A stretch of DNA of 64,000 nucleotides from Euonymus europaeus. Lineage: Eukaryota; Streptophyta; Magnoliopsida; Celastrales; Celastraceae. The stretch is taken from assembly GCA_963580455.1 (NCBI GenBank), contig OY756972.1, positions 18,801,001 to 18,865,000 of the forward strand, read 5' to 3'. A model generated the notes under the pieces. The model searched no databases, was not told the DNA's origin, and worked only from the letters and a program-made list of their open reading frames with translations. The translations under genes were made by a program, and so were the position numbers. Of the stretch, positions 55,589-64,000 are shown piece after piece. The first letter of the stretch is position 1; every line of letters begins with the position of its first letter.

Positions 55589-58204
55589 ATGGAAACAACT
55601 ATATTCTTCTCTTCTTGTTTTTTGTTTATTGCTCTTGCATCTGGTTCTTCTTTCAAGGAACTCATATACCCAAATTTTTCTGCCTCAAACCTTCAATTTA
55701 TTGAAGATGCAGGCGCCTTTTTGTACTCTCACAATAGAACTTTCAAAGCTGCTGTCTTCAATCCTGGAACCGAGCAGTCCAACTTTCATTTCTGCATCAT
55801 TCATGTGGCTTCTAACACAATCATTTGGTCTGCCAATCGAGATTCTCCTATATCTAATTCTGGTGAAATGATGCTTACAACTGGAGGAATTACAGTTGCT
55901 GATCGAGATGGCATTCCCAAATGGTCAACTCCACCATTACGATCAGCAGTATATGCACTACTCCTTGCTGAGACTGGCAATCTTGTTTTACTTGACCACC
56001 TGAATAGTTCACTTTGGGAGAGCTTCCATAACCCAACAGATACAATTGTGATGGGACAATATCTACCGCTTGGGGCATTCTTGTCCAGTTCGGTGTCTAA
56101 TGATGAATTGTCCATGGGTGATTACAGGTTTATCATTACTGGTTCTGATGCAATCCTCCAATGGAATGGTCATACATATTGGAAATTATCAATGGATACA
56201 ATGGCTTATACAAATCCAAATTATGTAGCTGAATATCTGGCAGTGAACAGAACAGGCCTGTTTCTTTTTGGTCGCAATGGATCGGTGGCTGTAATTCAAG
56301 TGAACTTTTCACCATCTGACTTCCGGATCGCCCAGTTGGGTGCTTCTGGTCAGTTTATAGTCAGAAGCTTTTCAGATGGTAATTGGGAAACAGAATTCTT
56401 GGGCCCTGTTGATAGTTGTCAAATTCCATTCATCTGTGGAAGCATCGGATTGTGTGATGAGTACAGTTCATCCAACACACCAACTTGTTCATGCCCGCTA
56501 GACTTCTTTGGAGGTTCACATAATACAAGTGGTTGTGTGCCAAAAAATAACTCCTTTTCTTTGCCTTATGCTTGTAACTCAACCGACAAGGATTCTCAGT
56601 CTAATTTGTCAGTTGTTTCATATTTGAGGCTTGGTGATGGAATTCGTTACTTTGCAAATGATTTCAATACTCCAGTAAAGTTTGGTGTAGAATTATCAGT
56701 TTGTCAGGATTTCTGCACAGGTGACTGTTTGTGTTTAGGAGTTTTTTATGAAAATTCTTCTGGCTTTTGCTACACACTTGAAAAGGAATTGGGCTCTGTA
56801 ATTCTTAGCAATTCAATTGAAGATGATATGATGGGCTATATTAAAGTTTTGGTTCAAACTTCTCGGACACCTTCAAATGGTAACAAAAATGTCGATGATC
56901 AAGGACAAGATTTTCCTGTAGTTGCTCTGGTTCTCTTACCTTTTACTGGCTGCTTGCTTCTTGTTGCTTTTGGTTTTCTCTGGTGGAGAAGACGGAGACT
57001 GATCAAGAATCATGAGTTTAAACTACGTCAACGAAACTCGCTGTCTTCACGAGACTTGGATAACTTCTACATCCCCGGTTTGCCGAAGAAGTTCAAGTAT
57101 GGAGAGCTTGAACTAGCTACTGATAACTTTAAGACCTTGATTGGATCAGGAGGGTTTGGTACTGTTTACAAGGGCACAATGGCTGACAAAACACTTGTGG
57201 CAGTAAAGAAGATTACAAATTTAGGCATTCAGGGGAAGAAAGATTTCTGCACTGAAATTGCAATTATCGGAAATATTCATCATGTCAATCTGGTCAAATT
57301 GATAGGTTTTTGTGCCCAGGGGACAGAACGCCTGCTGGTTTACGAGTACATGAATCGTGGCTCTCTAGAGAAGACCCTCTTTGGTTCTGGTCCAGTCTTA
57401 GAGTGGGAAGAAAGGTTTGATATAGCACTAGGAACTGCTCGTGGGCTTGCATATTTGCACGGAGGGTGTGAACAAAAAATCATTCATTGCGATGTCAAGC
57501 CAGAGAACATTCTTTTGCAGGACTATTTTCAACCAAAGATCTCTGATTTTGGGTTGTCAAAGCTTCTAAACCCTGAGCAGTCCAGTCTATTCACTACAAT
57601 GAGAGGCACTCGAGGCTATCTTGCACCTGAATGGCTTACAAACTCAGCAATCTCAGAGAAAACTGATGTTTACAGCTTCGGAATGGTAATTCTTGAACTT
57701 GTGAGTGGAAGGAAAAATTGTTCATCGCGTTCACAAAGCCATAGCTTGGATCAAAATAATAGTGCTGGAGGCCACTCAATGTCGTCGTCATCAGGGCCTG
57801 GGCTTGTTTATTTCCCGTTATTTGCATTGGAGATGCATGAACAAGGAAGATACTTGGGGCTTGCTGACCCGAGGCTTGAAGGGCGGATAGCAAGTGAAGA
57901 GGTGGAGAAATTGGTTCGCATTGCTTTGTGTTGCGTTCATGAGGAACCGGCACTGAGGCCAAGTATGGCCAGTGTTGTTGGAATGTTGGAAGGTGGGATT
58001 TCCATAGGTAAGCCAAGACTGGAGTCTTTGAATTTTTTGCGTTTCATTGGGCGTAGTTTTACTGAGCCTTCTGTCATAGAAGAGGAGAATGAGCAAAGTG
58101 TTATCTTGTATCCCCAAGCAGATACTTCTCCAGTAAGCATAACAAATGGCTCGCATGCATGTTTATCTTATATCTCCTCACAACAGGTCTCAGGCCCAAG
58201 ATAG
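55589..58204 (+). CDS. G-type lectin S-receptor-like Ser/Thr protein kinase (SD-2 type), 871 aa, intronless
   Basis: ATG 55589 opens one 871-codon frame. In order: signal peptide (about 1-20), B-lectin domain (IIWSANRDSPIS, GNLVLLD, WESFHNPTDT), a Cys-rich EGF/PAN-like segment (CGSIGLCDEY, CSCPLDFFGG, CTGDCLCLGVFY), one transmembrane helix (about 442-466) followed by a basic stop-transfer WWRRRR, and a kinase domain with GSGGFGTVYKG (about 519), ATP-binding K540 in VAVKK, HCDVKPEN (D635) and DFG (D653). The catalytic loop has Cys instead of Arg before Asp, so it is a non-RD kinase, common among immune-type receptors. It should act at the plasma membrane; the ligand is unknown. From memory the nearest Arabidopsis relative is At5g35370. 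No breaks. Confidence 0.95.
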   Translation: METTIFFSSCFLFIALASGSSFKELIYPNFSASNLQFIEDAGAFLYSHNRTFKAAVFNPGTEQSNFHFCIIHVASNTIIWSANRDSPISNSGEMMLTTGGITVADRDGIPKWSTPPLRSAVYALLLAETGNLVLLDHLNSSLWESFHNPTDTIVMGQYLPLGAFLSSSVSNDELSMGDYRFIITGSDAILQWNGHTYWKLSMDTMAYTNPNYVAEYLAVNRTGLFLFGRNGSVAVIQVNFSPSDFRIAQLGASGQFIVRSFSDGNWETEFLGPVDSCQIPFICGSIGLCDEYSSSNTPTCSCPLDFFGGSHNTSGCVPKNNSFSLPYACNSTDKDSQSNLSVVSYLRLGDGIRYFANDFNTPVKFGVELSVCQDFCTGDCLCLGVFYENSSGFCYTLEKELGSVILSNSIEDDMMGYIKVLVQTSRTPSNGNKNVDDQGQDFPVVALVLLPFTGCLLLVAFGFLWWRRRRLIKNHEFKLRQRNSLSSRDLDNFYIPGLPKKFKYGELELATDNFKTLIGSGGFGTVYKGTMADKTLVAVKKITNLGIQGKKDFCTEIAIIGNIHHVNLVKLIGFCAQGTERLLVYEYMNRGSLEKTLFGSGPVLEWEERFDIALGTARGLAYLHGGCEQKIIHCDVKPENILLQDYFQPKISDFGLSKLLNPEQSSLFTTMRGTRGYLAPEWLTNSAISEKTDVYSFGMVILELVSGRKNCSSRSQSHSLDQNNSAGGHSMSSSSGPGLVYFPLFALEMHEQGRYLGLADPRLEGRIASEEVEKLVRIALCCVHEEPALRPSMASVVGMLEGGISIGKPRLESLNFLRFIGRSFTEPSVIEEENEQSVILYPQADTSPVSITNGSHACLSYISSQQVSGPR

Positions 58205-58815
58205 AGAGGACTGGCTAGATTCTAGTGGTCTATATATAGTTCAGTCTGCATGAATGGAAATCCACAAATGTATCTAATTACAATTTTTATTGCATTCTAT
58301 ACGAATCGGTAGGCGATAATTTTTGCATTTTTCTCCCACCCGATATTTGGAGTCTTTAATATTGTCCTCGACAATGAATTATTAATTTATTTGGAAAAGG
58401 ATGTGTTGTGAAAGTAATGTAACATTGTCCAGGTAAAAGTTCAGTTGAATGAACTGTGATCCAAGCTTGAGCTGCTTTGTCTTATTATTATGAATTTTAG
58501 TGCCTGTTTATCCTGTTGTTTGTCACTTTGTTGTTGTGGTTGCTCGTACTTTCTTGATCTTGTTTCAAAGTTATAGCAAAGGTGACAGAATGCCACAGAG
58601 ATACCAGGGGCATGAAATTTATGGCCTTGAATCAGCTTCTTTTATCTACTTTGGAACAGATCCATCCATGCCGAGTTTAGGGAAGCTCGCTGGGATGCTC
58701 ATGCCAACTCCAATGACAGGATCCGAGACACGTTTAACTTTATTATGGGAAATAAGCAAAGGTACATAGACCTTAATTGTGGGAAATAACATATCAAGCA
58801 AAGGTACAGAGAGCC
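58205..58815. other. Space between the convergent kinase and dioxygenase genes
   Basis: 3' UTRs of both genes. A short imperfect duplication (AAAGGTACATAGACCTTA-ATTGTGGGA / AAAGGTACAGAGAGCCTTATTGTGGGA) lies at 58757-58828 and overlaps the dioxygenase stop. The plus-strand frame 58500-58769 is not called. Confidence 0.5.
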
Positions 58816-60743
58816 TTATTGTGGGAGCTTATTGAATTTGCGGAATCGATACTCAGCAAAGGTTTTGGTAGAATATGTTGCTGGGTTTTGATCATTCACA
58901 AGCTCTGGTAGAGGGCCTATCAGTGCCTCATGTGGAGGTGCGCAAAACACTGCCCATGACATGCGCATGCGGTCCTTGTTCACTATGCTTCTGTGTAGAA
59001 CACTCTTGTACATCCCGTTGCTTAGAATCTGAAACAATATTTTCACCAGACAAGAGTTGCATGAGAAACTGTAACATTATAAGGCATGACTAGTCTCCAT
59101 AATCTTATATATATTTCTAGACAATCATCACACACCTTTTCTGCTGGTTATTATTTGCTTTTTTCTTGGGGGTAGAGAACAGTGTATTTTTTAATCAGTT
59201 ACAAATTAACCTCAGGTTTTATATGTAAAATGCATGATTGGATGCACTTACTTCTGCAGCAGCTTGAGGTGTCTCTTATGCCACTTTTGTATGAATCATA
59301 CTTTACACTATGTTGACATTTAAACCTGAGGTCTAGGGCCACGAGTTTAATTCTGGAAACAACCACTCGGTAAGGTCTTCATATATTTTGTCTTGTGCAC
59401 GAGAATTGTTTACCTTTCTTATTGAGAGTTAAACCAGATAGAATGGAGTACTTTACCTCGACTTGGTCACCGATATGAACGAAGAGTGCATTTGGAAGGT
59501 AATTCACAGCAACCCATTTGTCATCTTTCCACACTTGAAGGCCTGGAACATCATTAGGAACAAGAATGGTAATTCCAGACATGTCTGTGTGCGGTTCAAC
59601 GCCAAGGGCCAACTGAGGCTGCGGACATGGTGGGTACATGTTTATTTTCATTTCTACTTCAATATCTTCACCTCCCAAATGAGACTTCAAAACATTCCCT
59701 TCCAAACCCATTCCCTCTGAGAGCAGCTGCAACAGTTCATCTGTCACTCTCAGTATTTCCTTGTTGTACTCTTCTGTTACTTCCCTGTGTCACTCAAATA
59801 TACTTTTTAATCCACCATTATATATACCAGGAATGAAAAAACCTAGCTCTGCTATCCAAAAATGCTGTCAGGGATAAAACCCTTCTTGACAAACAGGATT
59901 TCAGCAAGGACTCTGCATTTTTTTTATATAAGCAGAAGTCTCCTATTGAATTTTTTTGAGACAGACTAGGTTTCTAATTTGGAAGTGGAAACAATAACTG
60001 ATGAGGTTATGTTATTCTCATTAAATTATCAACTCCATTAATGGCGAGAGTTACATATTTTAGTAACTGCAGTGCATTAGCTGACCTTCTGAAACCACAG
60101 AAGTAACCAGGGTTTATTACCTATTGATAGAGTCGAAATTTTGAGATTTTTTAATATTGTAGAAAGCTATTATCGGAGAAACTGGTGCAGTTATGTGTAT
60201 AAACATAATATATATGTGTGTGTGTGTGTGTGTGTGTAGATGTATGTATGTATGTATAATCTGGTATGAAAGAAAGGAATACCTGTAAGAGTTGGGTTTC
60301 TTGGGCCAAAAATCATAGTTAGCCTTGGAAGCAGGAGACATGAGATGGAAAAAGTAGTCAACCCATTCAATCTTCTCATCATGGTTTTTGGTCATCTTTG
60401 TACCATACCCTTCAAACTTTCCATTAGAAGGGTCATTTGCATAGGCCTCCTTCTCCTTCTGTGGGAGCTTAAAGAACTCCTGCCCCACCATCTGCAGCCG
60501 TTGGATCAGTGATTCTGGTATACCATGATCTGTGATGAGACAGAAACCCCATTCACTACATGCACTTGACACCTCTTTGACTAGAACATCATGAGGCTGG
60601 GAGAGGGAGATCACTGGCACTGATAACCCTTCTACGGCCGCTGTGTTCTCGGGCCGCTCATGGGCTGGACGGATGAATTGTGCTGGCAGCTCATTGAGGC
60701 CACCATAAGCCAGAGCTTGCACTCTCTCTACCTCCGTTGACAT
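58816..60743 (-). CDS. Flavonol-synthase-like 2-oxoglutarate/Fe(II) dioxygenase, 333 aa, three exons
   Basis: Exons 60743-60283, 59784-59457 and 59028-58816 (TAA), in frame with GT-AG borders. DIOX_N at the start (VPVISLSQP, GFCLITDHGIP) is followed by the double-stranded beta-helix core with Fe ligands H219, D221 (HTDMSG) and H275 (VLHRS), and the 2-oxoglutarate-binding R285-x-S287 (RMS). The length equals that of flavonol synthases (about 335 aa), and MYPPCPQPQLALGVEPHTDM and the exon pattern are typical. The likely reaction is oxidation of a dihydroflavonol to a flavonol, or a related flavonoid step, in the cytosol; the sequence does not separate true FLS from FLS-like paralogues. All catalytic residues are intact. 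Confidence 0.92.
60215..60257. repeat. (TG)n then (TGTA)n microsatellite in intron 1 of the dioxygenase gene
   Basis: A TG run of about 11 units, followed by four TGTA units, directly 26 bp inside the intron from the exon 1 donor. Confidence 0.9.
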
Positions 60744-61494
60744 ACTGAACTGTAAAAGTTACAAAGAGAGTAATTACTAGAGTAGTGTATTTATATGGGG
60801 TGGACAGTCTTAGTTTCAACGGTTAGAATGTTTGGTGTGGCTGACAAAAAACGTGTGCAATAAGGTTCTGCATGTGGCTAACAGTCAAAACAGATGAGTT
60901 TTGAGTGGGTTTTGCTTGGGCAGGGAAATCCCAGTTCTTTTGATTAATTTAATGACTGAGAATGAGGATGTAGGTTAATGATCTTTCCATACTCTGGAAC
61001 GGTTGGAGGGAGAAGGAAACATGAGTTGCTCGTGGAATAAAGTAGGTGAGGGGAACAACACTAGTATAGGGGAAATGCAGAATTGCAGATGCAACTGGGC
61101 CCGACACTTGTTAGGAAGCACACATAAAAAAGATATGAGAATTCATGACTTCTATAAGGACAATCCCCCACCTAATCGCACCTAATCTATCAACAAGACC
61201 TCCAGGGGCCAAAGCCAAAGTACGTTAGAGTGGTGGCCTAGTGTGGACAAAACTCTGAAAATTTTTCAAAGACATCCTAATTTTTTATGGGGAAAATTAG
61301 GCTTTAGGTCTAATTTATTAGTTCTTGATAGTAAAATGACCGCGAATCTTTTTTTATAGTTGAGGTTCAGTTGATTTTTAAATTTATTAAATTAAAAATA
61401 AAATTTGAAATTACAAATTTATTATAGTTATTCCGATCAAAGACGAAGCACAAATTCATTTTTTATTTTTTTCCCTTTTCGTCCAACTTTGGAT
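60744..61494. promoter_or_regulatory. Upstream region of the dioxygenase gene
   Basis: Promoter side of the minus-strand gene. On the minus strand a TATAAATACACTAC segment lies at 60797-60784 (40-55 bp before the start codon), a good TATA-box candidate. An AACCGTTGAAACTA stretch near 60815-60828 resembles a MYB-type core (CNGTTR), which would fit a flavonoid gene. Further upstream nothing is recognised. Confidence 0.45.
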
Positions 61495-61830
61495 CAATGT
61501 GAGGCCGATGGCGTTGGTATTGTCAAGTCGAGACTAATCCAACGCCACTGGCTTTGCCAAGAACCGACATCGAAAAATGTCGGATAGAGGCAAAACAGCC
61601 AGAACATGTTTTGCCTCGATCCTGCTATTTTTGGTGATATATCAAGATGAGGCCGGTGGCATTCGAATTGTTAGGTTGAAAAGAAAAAAAAACGCCACTA
61701 GCCTTGCGAATATCCAATATCGAAAACTATCGAATCGAGGCAAAACAATTGGCAATGGCAAAACATTTCTCGATACAAATCGAGGTGAGACTGGTGGCGT
61801 TGAATTCATCTTGGTTGAGATTGTTGATGT
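61495..61830. repeat. Tandem array of ~140-bp hairpin-rich units (about 2.4 copies)
   Basis: GAGGCCGATGGCGTT (61501), GAGGCCGGTGGCATT (61650) and GAGACTGGTGGCGTT (61787) mark the unit starts. Inside each unit the motif recurs inverted (AACGCCACTGGC, AACGCCACTAGC), and GAGGCAAAACA is paired with TGTTTTGCCTC (61587-61618) in unit 1 and with a degenerate copy in unit 2. The G/C content is higher than the surroundings. Confidence 0.75.
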
Positions 61831-61966
61831 ACATTACCTCTCATTGAGGGGATGCTGACCCTCTACATTTTTTATGTGCATGAGGTAGCGAAGGTAAAAG
61901 TTACCAACACCCCTGTGTTCCGCGTCATTTCTAGCTTCGTCCCCTGCACTTAAGTTTCTCTTGTGA

Positions 61967-62112
61967 GCCCTCAGGGCATATGGTGTAAAGGTAACCAGCT
62001 TGGAAAGAGAGGTCATTTGATTGAAAGAACCAAATTTGACCCTGCATCTGCGTTGTATAACTTGCGATTAACATTCTACTCACATATCGAGAGTGCGAAC
62101 CCGCCCCAACCC
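61967..62112 (+). mobile_element. tRNA-derived SINE, copy 3 (146 bp, degraded promoter boxes)
   Basis: Shares GGGCATATGG near its 5' end, ACTTGCGATTAACATTCTAC in the middle and CCCGCCCCAACCC at its 3' end with the other two copies. A target duplication flanks it: AAGTTTCTCTTGTGA at 61952-61966 and AAGTTTATCTCTTGTGA at 62113-62129, identical except for a 2-bp indel. The B box is not clearly preserved. Confidence 0.75.
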
Positions 62113-62129
62113 AAGTTTATCTCTTGTGA

Positions 62130-62573
62130 ATTCCATTCATCCATCCTCTTTCATAGTTATATAAGTTTCCCAGTCCTTAAATGTATCCTTCTATATACAA
62201 TAGCTTAAAACAATCAAAACTCTATACACTAAAAAGCTGAGGATACCAGGTAAAATATAAATCAAGCGTTCCATGACCGATGCTCGTGTTTGTGAATTCA
62301 CAGACCAGCCTACCCTGTCAACGACAGATTGACGGCTCCATTGGCAAGTACAAAATGGGATTAACCGCCATGAGAAACTCGCCTTTTAAAACCCTTGAAA
62401 CATTCTTCACCAAACCAATGTGTGGCGGGGATTCTTAATCAAATATTCTAAATCAGCTCCGTTGTCTGCTTGTATTTAAATATCAAGGCTAGGACATCAT
62501 ACCTTACTTTAGTCCAGAAGCTCTGCCCCGAATGTCAACTTGACATCAACTGTAACCAAAAGAGACTCAGGCA
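62130..62573. other. 3' flank of the fluoride-exporter gene
   Basis: Contains the probable 3' UTR. Nothing else recognised. Confidence 0.5.
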
Positions 62574-64000
62574 CTAGTTGTATCCCTTGGTCCAAACAGG
62601 TACTGAATATATCAGGGTCCCCAAGCCAAATGAAACTCCGACTGTTATTAACGTATATACATAAGCTCTCCAAGGGTGCCTGCTTTCTCTCATTGCATGA
62701 AACTCGGCAGCGAAAGTAGAAACAGTACTAAGACAACCCAAAAAGCCAAACTGTACGCCTGTTACAATCGTAGAGCAAGCGCTGGTGTTCACCTGCACCC
62801 AACAGATATCTCCTTATGAAAAGTTCCAAAAAGTAAAAATATTGAGCAATATTCTGCATAAGTATTTGACGTATACAGAACCATTGAAGTGAAATTGCAA
62901 TTTTCAATGTTGTAAACCCAACCTGAATTATGATATCAAAGAGAGACTTGATGTAAACAAAAAATGCACAATCTGATCGTTATCATTTTTAAATCCATGC
63001 CATGCATAAAAGGAGAGGATAAATTTACTGAGCATAATAAGGACATTTTTTGTGATGGTAAAGCCTGTCGTACCCCGAAAAATGATAATGATCCGATCGT
63101 GAACAATTTTCGCATACAATGTTCTTAAAATTGCGGGAACTTATCTTGTTCTAAGGGTCTCTAGAATATTGTAAGGAGTGGATAGAACGTATGTGTAGAC
63201 ATATTAATAAATCATAAAACTTACCGCCTCCCTCAGAGTTGAAAGTGCAGCCATGACACAAGCAGCAGAAACATTCGCAATTAGAGTCCCAAATGGAACC
63301 CATTTCAAGATCCCTGTCCTCCCTATGCCACGTCCATTCAATCGAGCCAAGAACCACCTTATCCAAACGCCAAAAGGTCCAACTACACAAGCCAACCATA
63401 GTTGAGCACCATTGTTGTGGCTATCAAACTCCTTTCCTAGTAATGTTCCGCTCAGACTCCATAAAAAGGCTAGCAGAAGCATCAACACAATCAAAACCAC
63501 CCAATGTCCCTGGCTGCCATTTATCCTCCACTTGTTGACAGAACAAGTGGTTTCACTTTTTGAACTTTTGTGCAGCCTCTTGAGAAGCCACCTGAAACCC
63601 TTGGCTGTCTCAATCCCAAAAATGATGGAATAGCCCACAAGAAACAACCCTGTAAAATTTCCAAGGAAGGTTTTGAACAATTTTAGACCTCAGTGATATA
63701 GCAGGCTCAAGCGCAAGACAATCGAATAACATTAGAATTAAAATGGACCATTACAAGACAGTTGAGCTGCAATTCCACACAAATAACCTAAGGAAGTTCA
63801 AGTGAAGTGCCCATTACCAAGGAGAAATTCAAGCACAGAAAAGACCCAATCGCCATTAACACTGGCATCAAGCATTTTCTGGTTCCATCCACTGAAAGTT
63901 GTAAGGCTTCCCAGGTAACCGGTGGATAATCCAATGGCCAGGAACTCAGACACACTGGATATATCCCCTTTGAACACAACACCAAACCACCCCATCAAGA
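62574..64000 (-). CDS. FEX: CrcB/FEX-type fluoride export channel, 3' part (gene start beyond the window)
   Basis: Minus-strand exons: 64000 (continuing right) to 63818, 63649-63225 and 62792-62574 (TAG), joined in frame with GT-AG borders. The visible 270-odd residues contain two CrcB halves: the end of the first, with STGYLGSLTTFSGWNQKM, and a complete second, with GTLIANVSAACVM and GCLSTVSTFAAEF, each with several hydrophobic helices, linked by a membrane-spanning segment. The duplicated single-chain layout is that of eukaryotic FEX proteins (bacterial Fluc is a homodimer of one half). It passively exports fluoride across the plasma membrane. The Phe-box and Thr/Ser track residues (TTFSGW, STVSTF) look intact. 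The ATG near 63995 is internal, not the true start. Arabidopsis has a homologue at At2g41705 (from memory). Confidence 0.92.

Noticed and set aside
58500..58769. 89-codon plus-strand ORF after the receptor kinase
   Set aside because: No recognisable domain; it runs toward the 3' end of the convergent dioxygenase gene and looks like chance.

Overview
The window looks like nuclear DNA of a eudicot plant. It is AT-rich, its genes have GT-AG introns and plant-type products, and the space between genes is filled with plant transposable elements. I see no bacterial operon, phage, CRISPR array or organelle segment, and I cannot name the species.

Layout from left to right. (1) 1-1708 is the 3' part of an unrecognised plus-strand gene. 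(2) 4393-5379 is an intronless RING-H2 E3 ligase on the minus strand. (3) 5.4-13.4 kb is non-coding. It holds a 1.04-kb palindromic TIR element with a perfect 8-bp target duplication, a tRNA-derived SINE, long AT microsatellites and two diverged copies of an unidentified block. (4) 13.4-37.2 kb is the gene-rich core: a MORN-repeat membrane protein, a PLP aminotransferase, a 142-aa unknown protein, and a DIS3L2/SOV-type exoribonuclease, all minus strand. A two-exon 83-aa plus-strand gene shares a short divergent promoter with the 142-aa gene. From memory, the MORN, aminotransferase and RNase genes match three consecutive Arabidopsis loci (At1g77660, At1g77670, At1g77680), so this block is probably conserved microsynteny. 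(5) 37.8-50.6 kb is a transposon nest: a full-length but decayed Copia element (TSD AGACA) sits inside a LINE reading frame, followed by a second LINE remnant, a minisatellite present at two loci in opposite orientation, a deleted hAT element and a complete 630-bp TRIM (TSD AAATC). (6) 50.6-55.5 kb is AT-rich, with an orphan promoter-like segment and a tandem duplication. (7) 55589-58204 is an intronless G-type lectin receptor kinase; 58816-60743 is a flavonol-synthase-like dioxygenase; 62574-64000 is the 3' part of a two-domain CrcB/FEX fluoride exporter.

The genes do not form a pathway. They are independent housekeeping, RNA-decay, metabolic and signalling genes. No new multi-gene system was found. 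The least explained items are a three-copy SINE family with clear target duplications, the duplicated non-coding blocks near 9 and 12 kb, the two small unknown proteins on one divergent promoter, and a 140-bp hairpin repeat array at 61.5-61.8 kb.
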